Assembly (NCBI GenBank): GCA_002786025.1
Contig: NHNW01000009.1
Coordinates: 874,376 to 938,375 of the forward strand
Direction: 5' to 3'
DNA: 64,000 nt
DNA from: Zasmidium citrigriseum
Lineage: Eukaryota; Ascomycota; Dothideomycetes; Mycosphaerellales; Mycosphaerellaceae
Below are positions 1-11,290 of the stretch, piece by piece. Under the pieces are notes generated by a model. The model had not been told where the DNA came from and searched no databases. It was given only the letters and a program-made list of their open reading frames with translations. The translations under genes were made by a program, and so were the position numbers. The stretch's first letter is position 1, and each line of letters begins with the position of its first letter.

Positions 1-938
1 ATCCCCAATCGTCGTCTCTACCTCACTCCCAAGGTTCACAGGTCCCTCCCTCCACCCACTCCGCATCAACCCCCTCAACCCCTCAACACAATCCTCCACA
101 TACTGAAAACACCTCGTCGCACTTCCATCCCCCTTGACTACAATATCCTGTCCTTTCACCGCCGCGCCCACGAAACTACACACCACCCTCCCGTCACTAC
201 TCGGCATCCCGGGGCCGTACACATTGAATATCCTCGCGATGCGCACATCGACTCCATACTGCTCTCGATAGGCGTATGCGAGTGCTTCAGCCACCCTTTT
301 CCCTTCGTCGTAGCAGGAGCGCGGGCCGAAGGGGTTTACGTTGCCGTTATAGGATTCTGGTTGAGGACAGACGAGGGGGTTGCCGTAGATTTCGGAGGTC
401 GATGCGAGGAGGATCCGGCTTTTCCAGTTCTGGGCGGCGGCGAGGGCGTTGAGGGTTCCGGTGTAGCAGGTTGAGAGGATTGAGAGGGGTTGGAGGGGGA
501 ATTGTTTTGGGGAGGCGGGGCAGGCGAGGTGGTCTGTCGTTGACGGGCGTGTCAGTTTTTGTTGAAGAAGGGGCTTTGATTGGGGCGTGCGTACAGATGT
601 AGGAGGCTTGGATGTGGTCTGGGAAGGGATCTGTTACGTCTCCACTGTTGGCTCGTCAGCTTGGAAGTTCGATCATCGACACGACGGGGATTTTCAAGAA
701 CGTACTGGACGATCTCAAGGTTTGGATGGTGTTTGAGGTCTGCTAGGCGACTGCAGTCTTTGTCGAGCACGATCACATGGCAGCCGCTTCTTAACAGCGA
801 TTTCACCAGGCGGCAACCAAGGAACCCTGCTCCCTACACTGTAAGTCAGCCAGCTCACACGCAACACTGGGCATACTCGCAACTTCTGCTTACACCTGTG
901 ACAAGCACTCGATCGTTGTTTTGAGGACCGGCCGTCAT
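1..938 (-). CDS. UDP-glucuronate decarboxylase-like SDR (partial)
   Basis: Extended short-chain dehydrogenase of the UDP-xylose synthase type, which oxidises and decarboxylates UDP-glucuronate through a UDP-4-keto-pentose. I read complement(join(<1..533,595..644,706..833,894..938)); all three introns are 60-61 bp GT-AG and restore one frame. The start ATG at 936-938 gives the N-terminus MTAGPQNNDRVLVTG. Splicing completes the Rossmann motif TGGAGFLG. Further on are HGDVTDPFPD, the catalytic serine region TSEIYGNP, the UXS-type stretch QPESYNGNVNPFGPRSCYDEGKR (shown here as QPESYNGNVN, then FGPRSCYDEGKR with the YxxxK pair) and FNVYGPGM. The C-terminus lies beyond the left edge. It diverges from the acetyltransferase-aminotransferase fusion. 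Substrate specificity within the SDR family is inferred from motif resemblance. Confidence 0.88.
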
Positions 939-1364
939 TGTTCAGTCTGCCGTAGCAACACTCGCAGACTGGGGCTGGAAGAGACTCGACCACATCTATA
1001 TTCGCACTTTTTCAATCATGGACACCCTTACAACATTCAACGCTAGAGAAGCGGTCTCGTGCGTGAAAGAATCTCGTATGCACACCTTGAGCCATTGACG
1101 CAAGTTGGTGGTACTAATATATTCCAGCTCCAGCACTAGGACTCTTTGGTGCAATGCAGGGCTGCGGAAGCAGGAAACGCAGAGGATCGGGTCACACGAG
1201 ACGTACCCAGCTCCGCATCTCTGCTACTACACCATCGGGAACATCGATCTTGTCGTTTCTCAACTTAAACGAATTTGAGTTGGAGGACGTTCGTCCACAT
1301 CAACTCAACACCTCGACTAGCTTCCATCAACGAGCAGTTCTGCTCAGTACTAGACGAATCTGCC
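939..1364. promoter_or_regulatory. divergent intergenic region / unresolved 5' end of the fusion gene
   Basis: This gap separates the SDR start (938) from the first in-frame ATG of the fusion gene (1365). It contains an upstream ATG at 1018 and a well-formed 52-bp intron candidate at 1076-1127, with a GTATGC donor, a TACTAAT branch and a TTCCAG acceptor. The resulting frame does not join the main ORF without a further intron that I could not place. The fusion gene may therefore have a spliced 5' leader or extra N-terminal codons. A shared bidirectional promoter is an inference from the layout. Confidence 0.45.
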
Positions 1365-3269
1365 ATGGAGAATTTGGCGCTGAATGACTCTACTTTTGAC
1401 ACTCGTGTGACGGGAAAGCGAATCGCAACCGTGACGCTCAAGACGCAATACAATCCAGAGTCTCAGAGCGAAGAAGATTTCGACCTGTTGACTGCAAAGG
1501 TTTCCTCCAACGCCTTCGACCAAATGGAACTACTTGATCGCTGCGGCTTTCGTTACGTGGAGGGAGAGATCGACCTGGAAATCAACCTGAAAAGCACACC
1601 GGTCTCAGCCACAACAACAGAGATTCGACAAGCGGTCGATTCAGACATGGCCTCAGTCAAGCTACTCGCGGCGGAGACCATGCGAGGTATAACACGATTT
1701 CGGGCCCCATGGTTCACCACGAAGGAATCTGACAGGATGTACGAAACCTGGGTTGAGAACGCAATCAAAGGCGAATATGACCACATCTGCATGATCTCAG
1801 TTGACGATGGAGATCGGCCTACTGGATTCATCACCATAAGATGGATGGACGAGTCTGCAGCTCGCATTGGCCTCTTTGGGGTGGCAGGGCAATGGCGAAG
1901 GCAAGGCACGGGATCGAGACTGTTCGAACAGGCAGGACAACTTTGTGTGAGTAAGGGTCGAAAGAAGCTCTTCGTGGCGACACAGATTAGCAACTTGACT
2001 GCTCTTCGATTCTATCAACGAAGAGGCGGGGTTGTGGTTGACACGGCATATTGCTACTATAAACGACCACAGGCTCCTGAGCTATCCTTACGTCAGAAGC
2101 AAGACAACGTCGAGCACGACCGTCGTCCAGGAGCGTCGGTACTCTCACACCCTCACAGCGGAACGGATAGTCTGGAGCGGGTCAAAGATGTGCTAGACCA
2201 TGGCATTCTGAGCATCAATGGCAAGTACTTCCGGAAGTGCGAAGCCATCTTCGAGAGCATGTATGGACACGACCGGACTCTTCTGACGACTAGTGGCACA
2301 CTAGCATTGCATCTTGCCGCCCTTGCCCTCGACATCAGCACAGGAGACGAGGTCATCATGCCGACTTTCACCTACGTCTCGACCGTCAATGCCTTCACGA
2401 TGCGTGGAGCTACACCGGTGTTCGTGGATGTCGATTACACGCCGATGAACATTGACGTTTCTCTCGTCGGAGAAGTGATTACCTCCAAGACTCGAGCAAT
2501 CGTAGTGGTACACTACGCTGGAGTCTCTTGTGACATGGACCCTTTGGTTCAGCTTGCAAGGTCAAAGGGAATACTCCTCATCGAAGATGCTGCTCAAGGT
2601 CTCGGATCAACGTATCGAAGCAGACCACTGGGGACGATAGGAGACATTGGTTGTTTGAGCTTTCACGGAACCAAGATCGTCACTTCAGGTGGTCAAGGAG
2701 GTGCCATCATCGTCAACAACCCGGCTCTTCTCAAGGACGTTCAAAAGGCCTACTGGAACGGCACCAATAGGTCAGAATTCATGCAGGGTCTTGTGCCTGG
2801 GTATACCTGGACTGGAGCCGGGTACAACTCCCAGATGCCAGAAGTCCTCGCTGCACTACTTTATAGTCAACTCCTTGCGCTCCCCGAACTGGTCCAACAT
2901 AACCAGAAAGGCTATGCTCGATACTACGAACGCTTTGGACCACTGGCAAGCAGAGGTGTGATTGATCTTCCGACGGTGCCCAGCGACGAGCACAATGCAC
3001 ACATCTTGCACATCAAGGTCATCGATGCTACTCGACGTAATGCTCTGAAACGGCACCTCAAAGCTCGTGGTATTGCTTCCGAGCCGCACTACGCTCCATT
3101 GCATTCGACTCCCGAAGGTCAGCGGAGTGGACGATACGTGAGTCGGAAGGATGTTGCTAATAGAGCTGCGAGTCAGCTTCTCAGGCTGCCGTTACACATT
3201 GGCGTGACTGAGAAAGATGTTGATGATGTTGTCGCCGCTGTGGAAGCGTTCTTCGAGGAGGTCGGCTGA
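1365..3269 (+). CDS. GNAT acetyltransferase - DegT/DnrJ aminotransferase fusion (WecD-WecE-like)
   Basis: Two-domain protein of about 634 residues in one uninterrupted exon. The first ~235 residues carry a GNAT fold with GLFGVAGQWRRQGTGSRLF (acetyl-CoA loop) and a C-terminal ALRFYQRRGG. The rest is a DegT/DnrJ/EryC1/StrS PLP aminotransferase: TTSGTLALHLAA phosphate-binding region, DEVIMPTFTYVSTVNA, IEDAAQGLGS, and SFHGTK with the Schiff-base lysine at codon 2673-2675 (residue 437). The downstream NGTNRSEF and YTWTGAGYN stretches resemble dTDP-4-amino-4,6-dideoxygalactose transaminase (WecE/RffA). In enterobacteria WecE aminates a 4-keto nucleotide sugar and WecD N-acetylates it; the order here is the bacterial wecD-wecE order. 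The ORF opens at 1269, so an upstream spliced start is possible. The reaction in this organism is inferred. Confidence 0.88.
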   Translation: MENLALNDSTFDTRVTGKRIATVTLKTQYNPESQSEEDFDLLTAKVSSNAFDQMELLDRCGFRYVEGEIDLEINLKSTPVSATTTEIRQAVDSDMASVKLLAAETMRGITRFRAPWFTTKESDRMYETWVENAIKGEYDHICMISVDDGDRPTGFITIRWMDESAARIGLFGVAGQWRRQGTGSRLFEQAGQLCVSKGRKKLFVATQISNLTALRFYQRRGGVVVDTAYCYYKRPQAPELSLRQKQDNVEHDRRPGASVLSHPHSGTDSLERVKDVLDHGILSINGKYFRKCEAIFESMYGHDRTLLTTSGTLALHLAALALDISTGDEVIMPTFTYVSTVNAFTMRGATPVFVDVDYTPMNIDVSLVGEVITSKTRAIVVVHYAGVSCDMDPLVQLARSKGILLIEDAAQGLGSTYRSRPLGTIGDIGCLSFHGTKIVTSGGQGGAIIVNNPALLKDVQKAYWNGTNRSEFMQGLVPGYTWTGAGYNSQMPEVLAALLYSQLLALPELVQHNQKGYARYYERFGPLASRGVIDLPTVPSDEHNAHILHIKVIDATRRNALKRHLKARGIASEPHYAPLHSTPEGQRSGRYVSRKDVANRAASQLLRLPLHIGVTEKDVDDVVAAVEAFFEEVG

Positions 3270-3750
3270 TCATCTAACAAGTTGGAAGAGGTGTGATTCG
3301 AAATTAGCCTAAGGCATCTAGTCATCACAAACTTGGACGCCAGCAGAGCTGTTGCGGTATTGGAGTCGTACAACGTCGAGAGGCAACATGGGACTTGCAC
3401 TTCATGTGTCACCGTTTCAAGACTGGACTTCGCTTCACTGGACTTCTGAGACCCGGTATCTGTCACAGGACATACGATGCTCGCTTCGTTTTACAGAGCA
3501 CCGAAACAACGTGACAGGTGTTGACAGGTCGAGCTTGTTTGACAGCGTTGTACAGAGCGCGACATGATGCCCGCAACTGGAGCCTTGCAGGATATCGATT
3601 GCCAAGTGCAAGACATGGGGAACCTTGAGAACGAAGTGATCTTGCTTCAAAGTTGCACCGCCACACCGAATTCGCTGCGTAGATGACTTGGACCAAGTTC
3701 TTGTGTCAATTTCTACGTTTTGTGATCGTTGTGAGCATGCCAGGAACATG

Positions 3751-3757
3751 TATAAAT
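3751..3757 (+). promoter_or_regulatory. TATA box of the small secreted protein gene
   Basis: TATAAAT lies 71 bp before the ATG at 3822, a common fungal spacing. No other TATA-like element is closer. Confidence 0.5.
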
Positions 3758-3821
3758 GGGCCATTTCATGGCGAACAACCAAGGTCCTTGTCTCCTGCAA
3801 CTCCAAAATCTACGTATCATC

Positions 3822-4464
3822 ATGAGCGGTCTATGGAGCTATCTGACCTTTCTCTTCTTCGCTTCCACGGAGTTTGGTCACCCTGCTTTAGCCGTGGATA
3901 TCTTTCACTACCTCAACACCGACTATTGCCGGCGTAACTATCTGAGCTGCAGAGATATCGATGCCCACGTCTGCTGCGATTTGGGACCAACCACATACGC
4001 CATGTCCTCCGAGTGCCAGAGCTTGGACGTAAATGGCTACCCCGACGGCGTGAGTCCTGCGGAGTGCTCCCGGTGTCATTGCTGACTCCCTCTGACAGTG
4101 CATCATTTTTCAAACCTCGCCCTGCTCCTGTGATGAAAGCTGTCTTGGTGACAGTGGCAAGGACCATATTTGTTTCAAGTATGCCGATGTGGGCAAACAC
4201 ATCGGAGGAGCAATGTGGGTTTATGACCACAACTACAAGCGGGATGCGATTGAGAATGTGACGGCGACTCGCGTGCAGCAGGCGGATGTCGCTGGGTTTT
4301 GGGACTTGGAGCTTGGGACCCATCGTGAGGTTGACATTGGGCCAGAGATTCCAACGAATATTTCTGCTTCGATTCGCGAGGCTATCAATGCTGGTCTGCA
4401 TTTTGATGAGTTGGACGAGGCTCTCAAGAAGTATGAGCTCCCGTCGAGGAATCGACGAGCTTAG
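3822..4464 (+). CDS. small secreted cysteine-rich protein (effector-like)
   Basis: join(3822..4049,4099..4464), with a 49-bp intron with GTGAGT donor and CTGACAG acceptor, encodes 197 residues. The N-terminus (MSGLWSYLTFLFFAST, then a hydrophobic stretch to ALA) looks like a signal peptide. After it I count ten cysteines, five per exon: CRRNYLSC, a CC pair and one more in exon 1, and CIIFQTSPCSCDESC plus one more in exon 2. This suggests disulfide stabilisation. The C-terminal ~100 residues are cysteine-free and acidic. I recognise no domain. Small size, secretion and even cysteine number fit an apoplastic effector candidate, but function is unknown. Confidence 0.78.
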
Positions 4465-4579
4465 TGATGGCTGCTTGATACTCTGAGGTGCTAAGAAGAG
4501 GGGCGCGGAATCTCTTGCCATGGCCGAACACAGCGAGGACATCTAGTGCGTATTCCGCGAAGTGTCGAAATTCTGTATC

Positions 4580-5280
4580 TCAGACATGCAAGAGAAACTC
4601 GAGCATGTGAATTCTGATGATAGTAACATTGAAGATGAGAAGGAACTTCGACTTGGTGGCTGGGAGCCTGATGCGACCCCTGTTCATCTAGCTTTGAGCT
4701 TAATTAGACATTCGCCCCTGATCCTGACCTGCGGAGCGTCGGCACTATTGCACGCGTCTTTGAAGGTAACGATTTCTCTCCAAGCGACGTCTTGGATGAT
4801 TCTTTCTCAACACAGTCAAGCTACGCCACCAATTGGTCTCATTATGCCGGGACAGCGAGCGAACTCGACATAATCGGCCTCGTCTTCGGCATTCGATCGG
4901 CGTGAAGTTGGGTACACCCGTTCTCTCTCAGTAGACGAGGTTCGGAGCATGGTGCAGATCGTGGACGCTCAGATGTCCATTAGAGAGCCCTCGTTACGAA
5001 GATCATTGGTTGAGTGGCGACATGTCTGCTTCTGACGGCCAGAAATGACACAGGTCAACAACAGGAACAGTAATATCGTCCTTGAACATGGAATCAACCC
5101 CTATCGTCTCCAAAGATGGACCGATCGAGATATCCTTGGCCAAGTTTGACTTCCAGCTGCGGACATGGATCGATACTGGAACGATGTTCTTCTGTTTGAC
5201 CGCTTTGGGATGTCGAAGAATTTCCGTGCTGAGCTTTACATGCGTCTTCGCAGTCGTCAGCAGCACGGCGCTCCCTAAGA
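4580..5280 (+). pseudogene. possible decayed gene (unrecognised)
   Basis: Three protein-like stretches follow one another on the plus strand but in different frames and with stops between them. They are PDPDLRSVGTIARVFEGND running to DIIGLVFGIRSA (about 4714-4903), then FDRREVGYTRSLSVDEV (about 4890-4940), then DRYWNDVLLFDRFGMSKNF to RLRSRQQ (about 5165-5270). GIRS followed by FDRRE overlaps across a frame change and looks like a frameshifted continuation. I could not find introns that repair it. I read this as a relic of one gene of unknown family; it could instead be chance open frames. Confidence 0.3.
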
Positions 5281-5358
5281 CCCGCCGATGAATGTGACTC
5301 CGTCCGGAGGCCTAATTGGCATGGTCCTTCGACGCTCCCAAAATATGGAGTCATGTTA

Positions 5359-7322
5359 TTAGTAAAGACCACTGCCAAAGTCAAAGCTTGTTCCAGAAAC
5401 TTGATTTCCTGAGTAATGCTTACCAGATGCTAAGAGTATAGCCACCGTTGGCAGCAGCCAGGAGCTCTCTGTGAAAGTCGTGAAGACCTTGCCGGGTCTA
5501 GTGGCCATTGTCGTCATGAGGCATAGAGTAAGCCCAGTAAGACCACTATATGCAAGTCGAATCCAGTGGTACCGCCTCTTTTGTCTCTGGCTGAGCCCCG
5601 CCATGAAGGTGCAAATCAAAACCGTCGAGCCAATGCAGACGAAGGAGTAGATAAAAGTCAGATCGAGCAGCCTTTCGAAGCTCTCCACGTTCTGGACCAA
5701 TGGTTCGTACACGCTCCAGAAAGAACCCGTTGAATGATTCACGGTCAAATTCCACTCCTTCTCCGCTTTGGGAAGATCCAATTTCTTGAAGCCGGCCAAC
5801 GTAAAGAGCGACTTGGAGGCTGTGTACTTGATCACATCAAGTGAAGCCTGTGCCCCTGCTGAGTCGTTTGAGCCATTCACAAGAATGAAGTCACGAGCTT
5901 TTTCGAGTCGCAAAAGATCGGTCTCCGTATCTAGGACTCCAGCATAGCTCTTAGTGTTGTAGGCCTGGTCGATCACGATAGGCTCTGTTAAATTATACCA
6001 GTGCCAGGCGAGTTCGGCCCTCTGCGCCGAATTTGTGACATTTGCGAAGTCATTGCTCGAGTCAAGCGACCAGGTCTGCGTCAAGCCCTTGTTTTTGGCA
6101 AAAGAAATTGCTGCCGACCAGAGAATGCAGAGTTTGAGTCCTTGCACTGCCAACACCAAAGCGAGGTGGAGGAAGAAGTGAGCTTCGGCCCAAGTCTGTT
6201 CTCTTATGGATCCGAAATGGTCGTGTTCTTCAATCCAGTCAAAATATATCATGTACAGGAAGTACAAAATGAGTACTGCACATATAATATCGATTACATT
6301 AGTCGCATTTCAGGGAAACGTCTCGGATTTGGCGATGACCTGACATTGTTTGGCGACGCTGATTGCTCCCTCGCCAAGAATGACCAGAGTCAACAGAGAC
6401 ATTCGTTGAATCAAATGAGTCCTCTTAAAGTTCACCTTTCTCCAGATAGACGACACCGTGGTCACGAGCAGGCTTTCAGCGGCGCCGATGATATACCAGG
6501 CAATCCAAGATGCGTTGGCCTCCCGGTCCTCGAAAGCGACCGCAAGGACGCCGTAGATGATGCTCGAACACCCATAAATAGTCGCAGTAATGGCCAAAGG
6601 GACTTTAATTCCTTCGTGGGTACGACAGAGCAATAGAGTCTGGATGTACTGTCCGCTGAGAGCTGCTCGAGTGCCCATGAGGACCAGAGTGAGAGTCTGA
6701 AGATAAGCGTTGATGGACCGGCCCTAAGAAGAAGAATCGAGATTCAGCCAATGTCTCGAGGTACAATCAGGTTCTTTTCTACGCTTTGATATACATACTC
6801 GATCGTCGACGCTCTTTCCAAGCTTGAACATCGGTCCAACTGCTGCAAATGCAATCATACACCTGTCGCAAATAAGCACTAGGTCGGACGGAGGACGTAG
6901 GCAACGTACGTATACTGGATCGCTTTCCATAATCTAGTGGCTATGCAATCGCGAGCGAAACGGACGTCATAAAGTGCGACTTGATACCACGTGAACCACA
7001 AAACGCAGAAGAAGGTGATGTATTGCGCCAAAGTCATAGCATCGGAGATGTCGTGAATAAACGTGAAGACTGTGAGGTTTGCCACAAAGAACAGGTCGTA
7101 GAACAACTCGGCATGAGTGGTTTCCTTTCGCAGTTGAAAATGTGGGCTCTGGTGGAGAGAGTTGTCGTCGTCTTCGTCAGGCAATTCTGCGTCACGAAGT
7201 TTTGGCACCCAGTCCAGATGATGTTGAGCCATTGCGAATACTGCGTCCGTCTGTCGTAGGCGCGGGATGCAGCCGGAAGAATGAAGCGGGATGCTAGGGA
7301 CTTTTACAACGCATGAGACCAT
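5359..7322 (-). CDS. low-temperature-requirement A (LtrA)-like multipass membrane protein
   Basis: complement(join(5359..6275,6345..6723,6799..6862,6910..7322)), 590 residues; phases agree across all three introns (69, 75 and 47 bp). Exon 1 carries the LtrA-family motif KETTHAELFYDLFFVANLTVF. Exons 2-4 add further hydrophobic helices (for example FKLGKSVDDR, then LTLVLMGTRAAL) and ILGEGAISVA, which resembles the conserved GEGI region. Exon 4 contains an N-glycosylation-rich loop (NVTNSAQRA, NLTEP, NGSNDS) between helices. An in-frame ATG at 7230-7232 (MAQHHLDW) is an alternative start that trims 30 residues. The intron-3 donor (GTCAGG) is weak but its CTAAT branch is good. Function in fungi is not established. 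Confidence 0.82.
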
Positions 7323-9315
7323 GGATAAGGTATCAATGACAGTTTCGCTGGGATTGTCGCAGAGTCATAGAAAGGTCCTTAATCACTTCCAACGTCATCT
7401 TTTCCATCGATCAGGCGATGGCTGAAGATGTTCCTCAACTCGAAATCCGGTTTCAACGGAAAGCCAAACATGATGTCGAAGCGTCGACCCCAAGGTCTTC
7501 CAGGATTCCCCGCTCAAGTCTTGCCCATTTCGTATTCAGATTCGGATATGGCACGGTTCTTCTCACGCTCGTCTTCCGAAAAGCCGGTGGAAAGGGCCTA
7601 GTTGAAGAGAGCAACTGAAGCCATGTCACTGAAAGATTGCAACAATCTAGGAAAATCAAGTTGCAAGGCGATATCTGTCGACAGCTTAAAGTCGGTGTCG
7701 TGGCCCACCGGAGTAGAGATCCCCTGACTCATTCAAATCGTGATCCAGCTCGGTATCACACTGGATACCGCCGTGAGAACTCGCAACTCTGGGCATAGTC
7801 CATGGGCAATCGTGCACTGTGACTGCCTCCAAAGTTGAGGCGCACTTCCTAAAACCTGATAAAGCCTCTGTAACATATGCACATGGCTCCACGTCTCGTG
7901 GAGAGTCGACCCTTTCGTCAGAATCGTCATACAGCGAGGCGCTGTAGGTCTTGCGCTTTCACTGGGATTTTGCTGAAAACCATCGAACAGTGTGTCCTTA
8001 AGTGGCGCGTTGTTGAGAATCTTTCCCCTTCTCCTGGGGACGGAGGAAAGAGGTGAGGTCACGCGCGTTCCGCGGATCAGCGGGCCGAGGCGTGCCGAGA
8101 CGCCACCCCTTTCACGTGCAGTTCTCGTGAAAAAGTCAAATACGCTCCGGCGTTCGTCGACTCAACCCGGATCCTCTGTTGCTCTTTCCACCCGGGTGTT
8201 CGGGCCCCCGGCAGTTCTACGACATCGACTTCGGCGCCGATATGGTGCAGAAAGAGTCAATGGCGAATAAGACCTCCGTCAATGGCGCATTTGCCAAGTC
8301 GGCGCTGCCGCTCCACGGACGTCGAGATCACATCGCAGACCATCGATCAGGTTTGAGAGCAAGAAAGCGGGTATGAAGAGCAGCTTGAATAGACTTCAGT
8401 CCGGTCGTTGAGAACAATCCACCAACGCAGAATGATGATGAGGTCAAGCACCGAGATGCCGCCTTTCCGCCTCAGCACCAGAGTCGCGGGAATTGACGGC
8501 CTTATTGGCGTGGCTGTCTTCCTACCTACTTTTGGGAGTTATAGTCAAGATGGCGCCAGAAAGCCAGGTGGGCTCCATCCAACTGGCCACTTGCCTCGAG
8601 AGATAATATTTGTGTTGACTGCACAAATGCTCACCGAAGATTTGTCACTTGCTGGACTTCTCGGCTCAGTCTCGACATGGCGCAAAAGCGGTTTCATCAT
8701 GAATACGAGCTGGCAATGTCATGCATGCTAGGCCACTAGTCAACCACAACGGGAAGCCGATTCGGCAGCTTCTATGGGGTGCATACTGCACTGTACCTGA
8801 AACCAGGCACGGGGCCGCACGACATACATATGCACACCGCGTGGCAAGGAGAATTACTATTGATGGACTGGCAACTACTGGCCCCGCGGACGCATACTAG
8901 AGCAGCACTATTAGCCCGGCCTTCCACGCTCGGCTGATGATTTCCATTTCCATCTCTTGGCCTTCTCCTTCCGTCGTGGCCATGACATCGCATCCAGATC
9001 CGGCTTGAAAGGTTCCGCCGCCTTCTTCAGGACGGCTTCCATCGAAAGATGCGGCCAATGGCTTCTCCTGGTGAGAAGTAGTTGCAGTGGCTTGGGCCAG
9101 GCTCGTTGGCCGGCGAGCATGCCTCGAATTCCAAGCTTTGAACGACCGACTCAACACCTTAAGTGGCTTTGGAACGAACAGTCTGGCTAACGGATGGCGA
9201 AGGCGTATTCAGTATAAGAAGGGGCCGCTGGTGGCAGGAAGAGACATCATCATCAACGTCCATCCGGTTTAACATTCGCTTCTTGCACATCTAAGTGATT
9301 ATCACATTTCAGCCA
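7323..9315. other. 2-kb region without a supported gene
   Basis: Several short open frames exist on both strands (for example 7733-8062 minus and 8957-9190 plus). None shows a recognisable domain, consistent splice structure or signal peptide. The region has ordinary base composition and no RIP signature. It contains the promoters of both flanking genes. Confidence 0.6.
9213..9218 (+). promoter_or_regulatory. TATA-like element
   Basis: TATAAG within AGTATAAGAAGG lies 103 bp upstream of the ATG at 9316 of the secreted protein. Confidence 0.4.
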
Positions 9316-10891
9316 ATGGCTTTCTCCAAACTTGCCGCCGCGGCCGCTGTGCTCGCAGCAGTTGCCCATGCCTCGCCAGCACCACAGGCTCCAAACTTCC
9401 CTGCGATCACCGCTGCCCCTTCTGTTGCAAACGGCCCATTGAACAATGGTGATGGGGATCAGACTGCTTCCTTGGTCACCACCTTTGATCCTCCCCCAGC
9501 ATCCACCGCAGCTGCTGCCCCAACTGCACGGGGCCTCAACAAACGCACGTACTGGGTCCCTGCCGGCTGTACCTGCCCTTGGTTTGATCCATTTTGTGTG
9601 TGGAACCCTCCGAAGTGCCCGCCCAAGAGCTCCTCGCCTTCGAAACCTACTTCCACGGCAAAGGCAACCACTACTTCGAAAGCTTCGACCACCTCCGCCC
9701 CCGTCGTGACGACTTCTTTGCCATCGTGCCCAGCCTCGACCTACACCCCATACTATGCTGCCCTTGCAACGGGTTACACGACCGATCCCGCTCTGAGCGG
9801 TACGAAGACAGCCACTGCTCCCGGCTCTTGCCCAACTACCCCAGAGGATGGAACGTACTGTGGATTCATCAACCCATTGGACCCATGTTCGCCCCAGCCA
9901 GACGGCTACGGGCCCGTTCCAAAGCCGGACACTCCAGAGGCCTTCCTCGCTGATCCTGAGCTCCACGCTCTTGCTCAGAATGCTCCTGCTACTGTTCCTT
10001 CCATCGGCAACACCCAGTACAAGCAGGTCTTCAAGGACCTGAACGGTGCAACCAGCGCTCAGTCTTACCTCGGTCTTCGAAGCCTTCCCAGCTATGATGT
10101 CAAGACTTGCGCTGCTCTGTGCGACTGCACTGAGCTCTGCACTGCTTTCAACATGTGAGTACACCGCCTTGAGTCTTACCAATTCCAACGCTGATCATCA
10201 ATCCAGCTACGCTGAGCGAGACCCATCTTTGAACCCATCTACGAACCAGAGTACTGCACCCACTGTTTGGGGCCGTGACTGCCCGAACCCACCATCGATG
10301 ACTGTGTTCAAGTGCACTCTCTGGGGCTCAAGCATTGATGCCTCGACCGCCACCAACACTGGTGAGACTCGTGAGGAGTTCGAGGTCGTGATCACTGCAT
10401 CTGGTAAAAATTCACTGGAATAGTGCATTTGATCTCCTCACTAATCGTTTGTAGATGGCTACGACCGTACCGAAGTCGCTGTCCCCCCTGCGCCTCAGCC
10501 CAACCCACCAAGCCCACCCAAGAACTGCGGCGGCAAGGGTGTTGACGCACCAAAGTACTGCATGGGCTCGCACTTCTTTCCAGGGCCCTAGTAAGCCTTT
10601 CTGCCCTTTAGACTTACTGAAAACTCTACTGACCTTCTTTCCTTTCCTTTTAGCAACCCACACGCTTGCTACGACTACGCTGTCTCTTTGAACTCTGCCA
10701 ACAAGAAGGCTGGCCTTAGCCAGTCCTGCAGCTACTTCAATGCCTACTACCTCCACAAGAACGGGAAGCCACATGGTACCTACTGCAACCTGTACAACAG
10801 CGTCCTTGACAACTCCTGGGCTACTTACTCTGGAGGCATGTCTGGTGGCGACAAGTACGAGTGCAAGCAGTCATGGGGATTTACTCTCTAA
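9316..10891 (+). CDS. secreted cysteine-rich protein with Ser/Thr linker
   Basis: join(9316..10154,10207..10403,10455..10590,10654..10891), 469 residues, introns 51-63 bp, all phases consistent. A signal peptide (MAFSKLAAAAAVLAAVAHA) is followed by a short Cys motif (CTCPWFDPFCVW) and a Ser/Thr/Lys-rich linker likely to be O-glycosylated. A larger Cys-rich C-terminal half follows, with CAALCDCTELCTAFNIY, YFNAYYLHKNGKPHGTYC and an end at KQSWGFTL. The CxxxCxxxxxCxxFN arrangement resembles PAN/apple-like modules, so carbohydrate or protein binding at the wall is possible. I do not recognise an enzyme motif. Extracellular location is well supported; function is not. Confidence 0.85.
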
Positions 10892-11290
10892 GATTGCCTT
10901 TGAGGCTCCGAGGGAAGACACTTCACCTACCAACAGACGATTGTTGCTAACAAGCTAGTTGAAGGGATAGAAGCTATTTGAAGGGAAAGCACAGTGTCAG
11001 ATCTGTAGCGACTGAAATTTTGATCAAGATGGATGAAAAGTTTCGATTTAGTCCACTCACGTCACACACATGCTGTTGAAGCATGTCGTTCGTTCCTTAC
11101 ATTCCATTGCCCCCAAAGTCTGCCAGTGTTTCTCAGCCTGCAATTCTATGCACTACATACACCAAGCAAAATGATGGATCAGCGAGCAAGGACGTGAAGT
11201 CCCATCGGGCCGAACAAAACAGCCGAGCCGTTGCCGAGCCCGATTCATTCACTCACCGAAATTCTCCCAAGAGAAGAACAAAAAGCAAAA
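10892..11290. other. intergenic, 3' flank
   Basis: Holds the 3' untranslated region of the secreted-protein gene. No gene is supported before the 5S rRNA gene. Confidence 0.6.
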
